In this document: in pieces, positions 33,656-46,532 of the stretch
How positions within the stretch are numbered: position 1 is the stretch's first letter
How the letters are laid out: every line of letters starts with the position of its first letter
Source of the DNA: Bacteroidales bacterium
Lineage (GTDB): Bacteria > Bacteroidota > Bacteroidia > Bacteroidales > UBA1402
DNA: 64,000 bases
Assembly: GCA_021373135.1 (NCBI GenBank)
Contig: JAJFTH010000003.1
Coordinates: forward strand, 248,001 to 312,000
Reading direction: 5' to 3'
Notes under the pieces: model-generated
The model's input: the letters and a program-made list of their open reading frames with translations, nothing else
Told to the model about the DNA's origin: nothing
Database searches by the model: none
Made by a program: the position numbers and the translations under genes

Positions 33656-33847
33656 TCAATATTTTGTCCAAACCCATGAACTGATATAATCCAGATTTAA
33701 TGAAAGTCTGTGTATCTCCGCATTGTCCTTGTTACTGAAAGTCCCTGTAATAACCCGATACATACCATCTCCATTCTGAACAATCAGGGCCTTGTGATCC
33801 TATGAGGTGTGGTTTTCAAATCCAAAAAGCTTGATCTGATATTCATC
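33656..33847 (-). pseudogene. Decayed duplicate of SPOR-domain lipoprotein
   Basis: A startless minus-strand frame reads DEYQIKLFGFENHTS, then an in-frame TAG, then ALIVQNGDGMYRVITGTFSN and more, to a TGA at 33658-33656. It is clearly related to the C-terminus of the gene just upstream (AVLVQNEENMFRIIVGAASS). It is therefore the relic of a tandem duplication. It fills the 239-base gap between the DMP19 gene and the intact lipoprotein gene. Confidence 0.65.
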
Positions 33848-33888
33848 TCATTAAACATTTTTATATTCTTGCACAAAAGCAAACAGCA

Positions 33889-34350
33889 TCAATTGGTTCC
33901 TTTAACTAAGATATAGGCTTCAGGGTAGGCTGTCTTAATCTTTTTCAGTTCGATTACCGCATCATCCTTTGACGAAGCAGCTCCAACGATGATTCTAAAC
34001 ATATTTTCTTCATTTTGAACCAAAACGGCAGGATATCCTTTATCCTGCATTTGGGAATAAAAACCACGGGCATTGGTTCTGTTGATAAAACTCCTGGCTA
34101 CAATATTGAACTTAGAAAGATCGGTTTCTTTACCAAGAATCAGATTAAAAGATTCATAGACATAATCGAAGGTAGAATCATTCGCCATAACATCTTTTGG
34201 GACATCCATAGCAACTTTGGCTTTGGTGTTCATGACGGTCTCTTCTTTATCCTTTAGCTTCTGATAGGCTGTATTATAGGCTTCCTGATTGATTTTACAA
34301 CCAGACAACAATACCATTAGCATGAATATTATCTGAAGATGCTTTTTCAT
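33889..34350 (-). CDS. SPOR-domain lipoprotein
   Basis: This 153-residue lipoprotein has lipobox LLSGC (Cys18), a helical linker (YQKLKDKEETV) and a C-terminal SPOR-like domain (residues about 75-150: FNIVARSFINRTNARGFYSQ, FRIIVGAASSKDDAVIEL). SPOR domains bind denuded glycan strands and act in division or envelope maintenance. A degenerate copy lies immediately downstream. Confidence 0.8.
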   Translation of the reverse strand: MKKHLQIIFMLMVLLSGCKINQEAYNTAYQKLKDKEETVMNTKAKVAMDVPKDVMANDSTFDYVYESFNLILGKETDLSKFNIVARSFINRTNARGFYSQMQDKGYPAVLVQNEENMFRIIVGAASSKDDAVIELKKIKTAYPEAYILVKGTN

Positions 34351-34425
34351 ACGAAAATATTTTTTAAACCGTACACTATGTCTGCAAATATAAATAATTG
34401 TCGCCGGTATTACAAAAAATAATCT

Positions 34426-35313
34426 TTAAAGAAACAAGATCATGACACCCCCCACAGAGACGAATGCTCCGATCAGTTCCATAGGAGCTATTTTCCGGCC
34501 GTTTATTAGTGCCGGGACGATCAATACCAAAGGTGTCAACGCCATCAAAGCGGATGCAATGCCTGTTTCGGTATTGGCTAATGCGTACAGGGATAGCCCG
34601 ACTCCGAGACTTGGGCCGAAAAAAGATCCGATGGCTATCTGTTTCATCGATTTAAGATCCTTGAATGAGGTTTTCAGCTGTTCCCATTTTTTAAGTATGG
34701 TCACCAAAAGTGTAAAACAAAAGAAGCCGGAAATAATGCGGATTTGAGTAGCTGCAAACGGATCATAATCACCCAATCCTTTTTTGCTGTATATATAACC
34801 GAAAGACTGCCCCAATGCTCCGCCAAGAGCAAACAAAAAGCCTTTGAAGGACATATTGAAATGGAATTTACCTTTTTCACGTCCGACAAAAGCCGTCAGG
34901 ATACCTCCTATAATTAGAAAGATGGCGACAAGCTGTATGAAACTTAATCTTTCATTCAACATGAAATATCCGATCAGGGCAGTCAATGCCGGAGAAAAGG
35001 TCATCACGAGCATGGATAGACGCGATCCGATGATGGTGTATGCTTTAAAAAGGAACATATCACCCAGAAAAAAGCCGATGGTACCGGATACAGACAACCA
35101 TACCCACTGCTGTTCTCCAGCACCTGTTGGGAAAAAGGAACCGTTGGCGATCAGACCATAAATTCCCAACAAGCAGAAGGCCAGAAACAAACGAATGTAA
35201 TTGACAATTAAAGAACCGACTTTACGACCGGCTGCCTCAAAAAAGGTAGCACTCATCGCCCAGCAAAGAGCAACGATCAAAGAGGCAATTTCGCCTGTAT
35301 AGGTTCTGTCCAT
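34426..35313 (-). CDS. EamA/DMT-family transporter
   Basis: This 295-residue protein has ten transmembrane helices in two EamA repeats (first: IASLIVALCWAMSATFFEAA; second: FKGFLFALGGALGQSFGYIY). Family members export amino acids or metabolites; the substrate is unpredictable. A TAATTTTG -10 element lies 16 bases upstream (35337-35330), back to back with the folC promoter. Confidence 0.85.
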   Translation of the reverse strand: MDRTYTGEIASLIVALCWAMSATFFEAAGRKVGSLIVNYIRLFLAFCLLGIYGLIANGSFFPTGAGEQQWVWLSVSGTIGFFLGDMFLFKAYTIIGSRLSMLVMTFSPALTALIGYFMLNERLSFIQLVAIFLIIGGILTAFVGREKGKFHFNMSFKGFLFALGGALGQSFGYIYSKKGLGDYDPFAATQIRIISGFFCFTLLVTILKKWEQLKTSFKDLKSMKQIAIGSFFGPSLGVGLSLYALANTETGIASALMALTPLVLIVPALINGRKIAPMELIGAFVSVGGVMILFL

Positions 35314-35398
35314 GACTTTTATAAAGCTGCAAAATTAGTGCTTTTTTTGGCATTTTAAGTATCTTTGCAAAATACTGTTTTTAAGATATTGTAAATAA

Positions 35399-36685
35399 AT
35401 GACCTATCCGGAAACCATCGATTTTCTATTCACCCAGACTCCTGTTTTTCAAAGAGAAGGTGCATCAGCCTATAAATCTGGATTGGATAATATCCTGCGA
35501 CTCGACAACTTTTATGGCAATCCTCATCGAAAATTCCGATGCATTCATGTCGGAGGGACCAATGGGAAAGGTTCCGTTTCACACCTGACGGCATCCATTC
35601 TTCAGGAAAATGGTTATAAAGTAGGGCTTTATACCTCTCCCCACCTGAAAGATTTCAGGGAACGCATTCGTGTGAACGGAAATCCGATTTCCGAAGAAAG
35701 GGTCATTGCTTTTACAGAGAATTATATCGACAACATAGGTAAAGAAATCAACCCTTCCTTTTTTGAATTGACCACAGAATTAGCCTTTACCTGGTTTGCA
35801 GAAGAAGGCATTGATATGGCCGTCATTGAAGTTGGTCTTGGCGGACGTCTCGACAGTACCAACATCATTCAACCTGATGCCGCCGTCATTACAAACATTA
35901 GTTTTGACCATACGGCTTTACTCGGAAATACCCTTGAGAAAATAGCTTTCGAAAAGGCGGGAATCATCAAGGAAAAAACACCTGTGGTGATCGGTCATGC
36001 TGAAAATGAAGTCAAAAAGGTTTTTGAAGAAACGGCCAAAGCACTTCACGCACCCATCCATTGGGCTGAAAATGAATTCAAGATTGAACAAAATTTAAAA
36101 CCTTACGGCAGCCAAATCTCTGTTTGCGAAGATAGTATCATGAAATACAGACCTATATCCTGTGCACTTGGAGGCGTTTACCAGAAAGAGAATGCAGCGA
36201 CGGTACTGAGCCTGATGGAAGTCTTGCGTAAAATCAGATACAGCATCAGCAAAGAGTCCATATATCAAGGATTTAACAATGTCATCAAGAACACAAATCT
36301 TCGTGGACGCTGGGAAACCCTCAGTGAGACTCCCAGGATAATCTGTGATACCGGCCACAATGTCGCTGGTTTCCAATATATCACCGCACAGTTGGCTCAG
36401 ACTCCTTATGAAAGGCTTCATATAGTCATAGGAATGGTCAACGACAAGGATATCAATGGCGTTTTACAGCTTTTACCAAAGGATGCCATCTACTATTTTA
36501 CCAAAGCTTCTATTCCAAGAGCACTGTCGGAAAAGTCTCTGGCTGAACTGGCCGGTACATACGACTTAAAAGGAGACTCCTACCCTACCGTTTCCATCGC
36601 TATGGAGGCTGCAAAAAGAAATTGCCGCCCGAACGATTTGATTTTCGTGGGCGGCAGTAATTATATCGTTGCAGAAATCATCTGA
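35399..36685 (+). CDS. folC: Folylpolyglutamate/dihydrofolate synthase
   Basis: This 428-residue Mur-ligase family enzyme has the P-loop VGGTNGKGSVSH, then GLYTSPHLKDFRERI, VIEVGLGGRLDSTNII and NISFDHTALLG, all diagnostic of FolC. It adds glutamate to dihydropteroate and folates. TATCTTTG at 35360-35367 is a good -10 element. The 3' end contains a hairpin likely to terminate the convergent yebC transcript. Confidence 0.93.
   Translation: MTYPETIDFLFTQTPVFQREGASAYKSGLDNILRLDNFYGNPHRKFRCIHVGGTNGKGSVSHLTASILQENGYKVGLYTSPHLKDFRERIRVNGNPISEERVIAFTENYIDNIGKEINPSFFELTTELAFTWFAEEGIDMAVIEVGLGGRLDSTNIIQPDAAVITNISFDHTALLGNTLEKIAFEKAGIIKEKTPVVIGHAENEVKKVFEETAKALHAPIHWAENEFKIEQNLKPYGSQISVCEDSIMKYRPISCALGGVYQKENAATVLSLMEVLRKIRYSISKESIYQGFNNVIKNTNLRGRWETLSETPRIICDTGHNVAGFQYITAQLAQTPYERLHIVIGMVNDKDINGVLQLLPKDAIYYFTKASIPRALSEKSLAELAGTYDLKGDSYPTVSIAMEAAKRNCRPNDLIFVGGSNYIVAEII
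36613..36655 (-). terminator. Terminator of yebC within the folC 3' end
   Basis: On the minus strand GCCGCCC (36655-36649) pairs with GGGCGGC (36630-36624), followed by a T-rich tract (36620-36613). The hairpin lies inside the folC reading frame, 36 bases beyond the yebC stop. Confidence 0.5.
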
Positions 36686-36690
36686 ACAGC

Positions 36691-37431
36691 TTATTCAGCG
36701 TCCTCGTCTTCGTCAGGTGATGGTGCGAGGTTGGTATAGACGTTCGAAACATCTTCGTCATCCTCCAGTTTTTCAATCAACTTATCAAGCGTTTCGCGTT
36801 GTTCCGGAGTCACCTCTTTGGTTTCATTCGGAAAACGTTCGAAATCAGCAGATACTATTTCGAATTCATGTTCTTCGAGATAATTCTGGATGCGGGAAAA
36901 ATCTTCAGGTTGCCCATAGATGACAATCTCGTTTTCATCCATTTCCATTTCCTCTGCACCGTAATCAATCATTTCCAGTTCGAGCTCTTCAATATCGATG
37001 CCCTCTTTGGGAACAACTTTGAAAACAGATTTACGTTCGAACATGAATGAAAGGCTACCGCTCGTTCCCAGAGATCCGCCGTGACGGTTTAAATAACTGC
37101 GCACATTAGCAACGGTACGGGTGGTATTGTCAGTCTGAGTTTCAATCAAAATGGCTATACCAAAAGGGCCATATCCTTCGTATACCATATCCTTGTAATC
37201 TCCGAAATCTTTGGAAACGGCTTTTTTGATGGCACGATCAACGTTGTCTTTGGGCATATTTGCAGCTTTGGCGTTTTGGATCAATACACGCAAACGTGGA
37301 TTTCCACTGGGATCCGGACCAGAATCCTTCACACATATTGAAATTTCCTTACCGATTCTTGTAAATGTGCGGGACATATTTCCCCAACGTTTAAGCTTTC
37401 TAGCTTTGCGATATTCAAACGCTCTTCCCAT
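36691..37431 (-). CDS. YebC/PmpR-family protein
   Basis: This 246-residue protein begins MGRAFEYRKARKLKRWGNMS, a variant of the family start, and has the motif DNTTRTVANVRSYLNRHGG. The acidic tail (PSPDEDEDAE) is typical. YebC-type proteins act as transcription regulators or relieve ribosome stalling at proline stretches; this longer Bacteroidetes form is not characterised to my knowledge. It follows pheT by 55 bases and is probably last in the dapA-pheT-yebC unit. Confidence 0.9.
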   Translation of the reverse strand: MGRAFEYRKARKLKRWGNMSRTFTRIGKEISICVKDSGPDPSGNPRLRVLIQNAKAANMPKDNVDRAIKKAVSKDFGDYKDMVYEGYGPFGIAILIETQTDNTTRTVANVRSYLNRHGGSLGTSGSLSFMFERKSVFKVVPKEGIDIEELELEMIDYGAEEMEMDENEIVIYGQPEDFSRIQNYLEEHEFEIVSADFERFPNETKEVTPEQRETLDKLIEKLEDDEDVSNVYTNLAPSPDEDEDAE

Positions 37432-37486
37432 ATTATAATCAAAATTTGTTATGCATACATGGCTGTCTGGACAACCTCAATAATTA

Positions 37487-39946
37487 TCATCTAAGCGATG
37501 CTCCGATCTGTTGTTCAAAATTTTTGATCAATTTGCTCATCACAGTATCAATCTGCTTATCTGTCAATGTCTGGTTTTCATCCTGTATGGTGAAACTGAC
37601 CGCGTATGATTTTTTGTCTTGCGGCAGATTTTTACCCTCGTAGACATCAAACAGGTTAACAGCCTTCAACAATTTACGTTCAGAGGTATATGCTATTTTT
37701 TCTATTTCGGAAAATCGGACAGACTTGTCGATCAAAAGAGCCAAATCACGGCGAACTTCAGGATATTTGGACAAATCAGAATAGCTGACCTTGACCTTTT
37801 TAGTCATATCAAGCAAATTCTTCCACAAAATGTCCGCATAGAAAACTTCCGTATCAATGTCAAATTTTTTCAGGATGGAGGGTTGAACACTTCCCATTTT
37901 CACAATTTGCTTGCCCCCTCTATTTGAAAATGTCAATGCATGTGAGAAAATATCATCTTCGCCTTCTTCCATGACCAAAGCATTACTACTGATACCAAGG
38001 CGGCTGAAGATGTTTTCCGTATAAGCTTTCAATTCGTAGAAAGAAGTCTTTTCTTCCGTATGAATCCATGTTTGAGTACTTTTATTTCCTGTCAGCCACA
38101 TTCCAAGGTGATATTCTTCACTGTATGGAGACAAACGGTCTTCCGCATTCCGCTTCGATTCTCTGAAATGGTAGCAATTACCGAATTCATAGAATTTCAG
38201 GTCCGTCTTACGGCGGTTTCTGTTATAAGCAATGCTTTCCAGACCTCCGAACAATATGGTCTGACGCATGCTGTTCAAGTCTGAACTGAGCGGATTGATG
38301 ATCATGACCGATTCTGCTGCCGGAAAAGATGGCAAATCGGTATAATATCCGGCAGAAGTCAATGAATTGTTCATGATCTCGTTAAAACCGGAAGCCGTCA
38401 GTTGTTCTGAAATCAGATTCTGCAATTTGTGGCTGTCCGGTTTGACGGAGTATGAAATGTTTGACTTCAAAGAATCACTGAATTGCACATTATTATATCC
38501 GTAAATGCGGAGAATATCTTCTATTACATCCACATCTCTTTGAACATCCACACGGTAAGCCGGAACTTGAAGCTCAAGGACATCTCCGTTTTCTGAAAGG
38601 ATCTCCATTTCGAGTGCCTTCAGAATAGATTTTACCTTTTCAGGCTCGATGACTTTACCGATCAACTGATTGGTTTTGGTTAGACTTAGTGAAACCTTAA
38701 AATCTTCAAGGGGCTTCGGATATACATCAACAAGCTCACTGGAGATGGTTCCGCCTGCAAGTTCCTTGACCATCATGGTTGCCCGTTTGAGCACATACAG
38801 TGTGTTGTTTGGGTCAACGCCGCGTTCAAAGCGGAAAGAGGCATCCGTGTTCAACCCGTAACGATGGGCTGTTTTACGGATCCATACCGGATGGAAATAA
38901 GCACTTTCAAGGAATATTTTCGAGGTTGAACCGGTCACACCGGAATCAACGCCACCGAAAACGCCACCGATGCACATGGGCTCTTTGGCATTGCAAATCA
39001 TTAGGTCGTTGGCTGAAAGCTTACGTTCCACTTCATCAAGCGTTTTGAAAGGCGTCCCTTCTTTTACCGTGCGGACATGAATTTCATTGCCGATAATTCT
39101 ATCACCGTCAAAAGCATGTAAAGGTTGCCCGGTTTCATGCAACAAATAATTGGTGATGTCCACAATGTTGTTGATGGGACGAACCCCGATCAGACGCAAA
39201 CGATCCTGCAACCATTTGGGGGATTCCGAAACCTTTACTCCGGAAACGGTGATACCGGCATATCGCGGACATGCCTCTGTATTTTCAACGACAACTTTGA
39301 CCGGATAGGAATTATTATCAACTTTGAAACCTTCTACAGAAGGTCTTGTCAATCGAATTTCCGGGTCTTTTTGTTTCAGTAAGGCAGCCAGGTCACGGGC
39401 AACGCCATAGTGAGAGGCTCCATCTATCCTGTTTGGGGTGATGTCCACTTCCAGAATATAATCACTCTTGATACCGTAATATTCCTTTGCAGGCATTCCA
39501 ACTTCGGCACTTTCCGGTAGAACGATAATACCTTCATGACTTGTACCGATACCGATTTCATCTTCAGCACAGATCATACCGAAAGATTCATAGCCACGTA
39601 TCTTGGATTTTTTGATGGTAAAAATTTGATCTCCGTCATAAAGTTTGGTACCGACCGTCGCCACCACCACTTTCTGACCTGCCGCCACATTGGGTGCACC
39701 ACAAACGATGGAAAGAGGTTCTGCCTGACCGACATTGACGGTGGTCAGATGCAAGTGGTCGGAATCGGGATGTGATACACATGTCTGCACCTGACCAATC
39801 ACCAAACCTTCAAGACCACCTTTGACAGTCTCGATTTCCTCTATGGTGCCGTTTTCCAAACCAATGGAAGTCAGAGCATCTGCGGTCTCTTCAGGGGTCA
39901 GATCAAAATTCAAAAACTCCTTCAGCCAATTGTAAGAAATATTCAT
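37487..39946 (-). CDS. pheT: Phenylalanyl-tRNA synthetase, beta subunit
   Basis: This 819-residue subunit shows all domains in order. These are an N-terminal segment with NWLKEFLNFDL, the tRNA-binding domain (GLVIGQVQTCVSHPDSDHLH), the B3/B4 editing domain, B5 (LIGKVIEPEKVKSILKAL), the catalytic-like core and a C-terminal anticodon-binding FDX-ACB domain (SKYPEVRRDLALLIDKSVRF). The alpha subunit gene is not adjacent, as in many Bacteroidetes. It begins 10 bases after dapA. Confidence 0.95.
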   Translation of the reverse strand: MNISYNWLKEFLNFDLTPEETADALTSIGLENGTIEEIETVKGGLEGLVIGQVQTCVSHPDSDHLHLTTVNVGQAEPLSIVCGAPNVAAGQKVVVATVGTKLYDGDQIFTIKKSKIRGYESFGMICAEDEIGIGTSHEGIIVLPESAEVGMPAKEYYGIKSDYILEVDITPNRIDGASHYGVARDLAALLKQKDPEIRLTRPSVEGFKVDNNSYPVKVVVENTEACPRYAGITVSGVKVSESPKWLQDRLRLIGVRPINNIVDITNYLLHETGQPLHAFDGDRIIGNEIHVRTVKEGTPFKTLDEVERKLSANDLMICNAKEPMCIGGVFGGVDSGVTGSTSKIFLESAYFHPVWIRKTAHRYGLNTDASFRFERGVDPNNTLYVLKRATMMVKELAGGTISSELVDVYPKPLEDFKVSLSLTKTNQLIGKVIEPEKVKSILKALEMEILSENGDVLELQVPAYRVDVQRDVDVIEDILRIYGYNNVQFSDSLKSNISYSVKPDSHKLQNLISEQLTASGFNEIMNNSLTSAGYYTDLPSFPAAESVMIINPLSSDLNSMRQTILFGGLESIAYNRNRRKTDLKFYEFGNCYHFRESKRNAEDRLSPYSEEYHLGMWLTGNKSTQTWIHTEEKTSFYELKAYTENIFSRLGISSNALVMEEGEDDIFSHALTFSNRGGKQIVKMGSVQPSILKKFDIDTEVFYADILWKNLLDMTKKVKVSYSDLSKYPEVRRDLALLIDKSVRFSEIEKIAYTSERKLLKAVNLFDVYEGKNLPQDKKSYAVSFTIQDENQTLTDKQIDTVMSKLIKNFEQQIGASLR

Positions 39947-39956
39947 GTTCTTGATT

Positions 39957-40850
39957 TTAATACTTTATATTCAGGTCTTCCAACACTTTACGAATTTTCT
40001 CGTAGGTTGTGATACGGGTCGGAACCAGTGGAAGACGCAATTTATTTTCAATAAAACCCATGGCATGAAGCATACACTTCACACCGGCAGGATTGCCGTC
40101 AACAAACAGTAGGTTGAAAAGATCCGTGAAGTTGCGATGGATCACCAAAGCGTTTTTATAATCACCGGCCAAAGCCAGACGCACCATCTTGCTGAATTCT
40201 TTGGGAAAAGCATTTCCTATGACGGAAATCACACCAACCGCCCCAAGAGTGATCAGCGGGAAAGTGATGCCGTCATCGCCGGAAATGACCATAAAATCAG
40301 CCGGTTTGTTCTTAATGATTTCATCCACCTGGGAAATGATTCCGGATGCTTCCTTGACTGCAACAATGTTTGGAAATTCACGTGCCAGCCGCAAGGTGGT
40401 TTCACTATTCATATTGACACCTGTCCTTCCCGGAACATTGTACAAGATGAGGGGTAAATCCGTAGCGTTAGCCAAAGCACTGTAATGCTGATATATGCCT
40501 TCCTGGGAAGGCTTGTTATAATAGGGTGTAACCGACAAAACGGCATCGACGCCTGTAAAATTTCTGTTTTTAAGCTCCTCAACGACGGAACGTGTACAGT
40601 TTCCGCCTACGCCCATGACAATGGGAACCCGTTTATTTACACGATTGATGACGAAAGAAGCCACCTCTTTCTTTTCCGCTTCAGTCAGGGTCGCGGTTTC
40701 TGCTGTGGTACCCAGAACCACAAGGTAATCTATGCCATTCTTGATCTGGTAGTCGACCAAACGCCCCAAGGCATCATAGTCAACACTTTCATCTTCTTTG
40801 AAGGGAGTGATCAATGCCACTCCCATTCCTGTCAGTTTATTGTTTATCAT
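39957..40850 (-). CDS. dapA: 4-hydroxy-tetrahydrodipicolinate synthase
   Basis: This 297-residue aldolase has the DapA signatures GTTAETATLTEAEKKEV (substrate loop), the catalytic tyrosine in PLILYNVPGRTG and the Schiff-base lysine in IVAVKEASG. It condenses pyruvate and aspartate semialdehyde on the lysine/diaminopimelate path. Its leader contains a terminator-like hairpin (40882-40920) downstream of a -10 element, so attenuation is possible. Confidence 0.94.
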   Translation of the reverse strand: MINNKLTGMGVALITPFKEDESVDYDALGRLVDYQIKNGIDYLVVLGTTAETATLTEAEKKEVASFVINRVNKRVPIVMGVGGNCTRSVVEELKNRNFTGVDAVLSVTPYYNKPSQEGIYQHYSALANATDLPLILYNVPGRTGVNMNSETTLRLAREFPNIVAVKEASGIISQVDEIIKNKPADFMVISGDDGITFPLITLGAVGVISVIGNAFPKEFSKMVRLALAGDYKNALVIHRNFTDLFNLLFVDGNPAGVKCMLHAMGFIENKLRLPLVPTRITTYEKIRKVLEDLNIKY

Positions 40851-40881
40851 TTGATCCGGCGATTAGGCGGGTATTATACGT

Positions 40882-40942
40882 AAAAAACCTCCCCGTTTCT
40901 GCCAATTAGTTGTAACGAGGACTATTTGAAGAGACAAAAGTA
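40882..40942 (-). promoter_or_regulatory. dapA leader: -10 element followed by intrinsic-terminator hairpin
   Basis: TACTTTTG on the minus strand (40942-40935) would start RNA near 40928. From 40920 an arm CCTCGTT pairs with AACG-GG-GAGG (40897-40888; 2-base bulge, 16-base loop), followed by six U (40887-40882). The hairpin therefore lies between the probable start and the dapA ATG. It may be an attenuator, or simply the terminator of ligA-DUF6913 with the -10 match being chance. Confidence 0.5.
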
Positions 40943-40952
40943 CTAAAAAATA

Positions 40953-41471
40953 CTATTTTGTACGAAGACTCTTCATGTAAAAAAGCATCTGATTGACAAA
41001 AAATGTAAAGTCTTGCTCTTCATTGCGCTCTATCAACAGATCATAGAGCCGGCCATTCTCCCGGTTAAAGCCGACCCTGAAGTCTGAAGAAGAGTTCAGG
41101 AACAGGTATTTCAGGATAAGAGAAGGTCTCACGGTCAAATCAATCAATGTATCTGCGGAATATTTGGAAAATGCCGAAATGACATCATTGTGTGGGAAAC
41201 AGAAACAATTCAGACTCTTTTTCGTCAATATTTTATACCTATCCGGAAGTTTCGGCGGTTTCAACTTGTCAGCCCCGCTATCGTATGTATATGCAATCAC
41301 TTGTTTTCCGTCTGCAATCAATGCATCTGCAAAAGTTTTCACGACCTCCAGGTCTTCCATGTTGAAAAATAGCATGACCTGATGAATATCTTTATATTCC
41401 CGGAACTTTTTGTCCCGGACGTATCTATCAGAAATTTTCTTGATCTTCTGCTGTAAAAAGAATGTAATCAT
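40953..41471 (-). CDS. DUF6913 family protein
   Basis: This 172-residue cytoplasmic protein, conserved in Bacteroidetes, has a basic N-terminal helix (QQKIKKISDRYVRDKKFREY) and an alpha/beta domain with DTLIDLTVRPSLILKYL and FRVGFNRENGRLYDLLI. It resembles the Rossmann-like part of glycosyltransferase-9 proteins, but no catalytic motif is evident. It lies 4 bases after ligA and is probably co-transcribed. Confidence 0.7.
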   Translation of the reverse strand: MITFFLQQKIKKISDRYVRDKKFREYKDIHQVMLFFNMEDLEVVKTFADALIADGKQVIAYTYDSGADKLKPPKLPDRYKILTKKSLNCFCFPHNDVISAFSKYSADTLIDLTVRPSLILKYLFLNSSSDFRVGFNRENGRLYDLLIERNEEQDFTFFVNQMLFYMKSLRTK

Positions 41472-41475
41472 TGCC

Positions 41476-45705
<4,230 letters not shown>

Positions 45706-45713
<8 letters not shown>

Positions 45714-46530
45714 ACAGACACATAGGGCGTCGCTGGTTTTATTGATCATTTTCACAGTTTTCTGGTCTGTGTTTGCCATCCTGTATGGTATTGACAGGCA
45801 CAATAAGATGTCCAGTGACATGCCAAGAATCATCAAGCGAGGCGTTATCAGAGTATGTGGTGAAGAAGACCTTTTCAGCTTTTACACCGACCGATATGGC
45901 CCTCACGGCTTTCACTATGAATTGGCCAAAGCTTTTGCCGACAGGCATCATCTTGATCTCGAATACATCAGCAAGGCCGACTTTGAAGACCGTTTGGAAT
46001 TGTTGCATGCAGGTAAATGTGACATTCTTGCAGGTCCACTCCCCATGATCAAAGAATTGCAGGGTCAAGTGGCCTATACGGAACCTCTGTTGGAAAGCTG
46101 TCTGGTATTGATACAAAGGGATAAAGCACACAATGACGCCAAGAAGCCCGTCCGTGACCCTGTTTTATTGGGTAGAAAAAAAATATTTTTTACAGCACAT
46201 TCACCCAACATTATCAGGACACATCATTTATCCATCGAAATCTGTGATTCGATATATATCCGTTATATACCGGGTTTCAACACCGAAGACAACATCAAGG
46301 CTGTTTCAAATAAATTTGTAAATTTCTTTGTTTGTGACAAGATGGTTGCCAGATCTTACCTGAAGAAGTATCCAGGCATTGACATTCAGACCAGAATCGG
46401 ATTCACACAAATTCAAGTCTGGGCTGTTAGACCTGAAAAGAACAGTCTTCTTGACAGTCTGAATATATTCATTTCAGAATATAGAAAAAGCCCCGCATTT
46501 GCGAGGCTCCTTAAAAAATATTCTGATTGA
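45706..46530 (+). CDS. Membrane-anchored solute-binding-like protein (MltF-like N-domain)
   Basis: This 274-residue protein has one N-terminal transmembrane helix (ASLVLLIIFTVFWSVFAILYG) and a bacterial type 3 extracellular solute-binding domain (GVIRVCGEEDLFSFY, FHYELAKAFADRHHLDLEY, KCDILAGPLPM). It resembles the regulatory half of MltF, but the lytic transglycosylase half is absent. I chose the ATG at 45706 over 45595, because the longer form would lie inside the porin gene. Function unknown; it may sense or bind an envelope ligand together with the porin. Confidence 0.75.
46485..46508 (-). terminator. Terminator of galE within the upstream convergent CDS
   Basis: On the minus strand AGCCTCGC-AAAT-GCGGGGCT (one G-U pair) is followed by five T. 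It lies inside the last codons of the convergent plus-strand gene, 25 bases beyond the galE stop. Confidence 0.8.
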
Positions 46531-46532
46531 TT

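Noticed and set aside
40851-40952. Lysine riboswitch ahead of dapA
   Set aside because: The leader is only about 80 bases and holds a single hairpin; the lysine aptamer needs about 170 bases with five helices.
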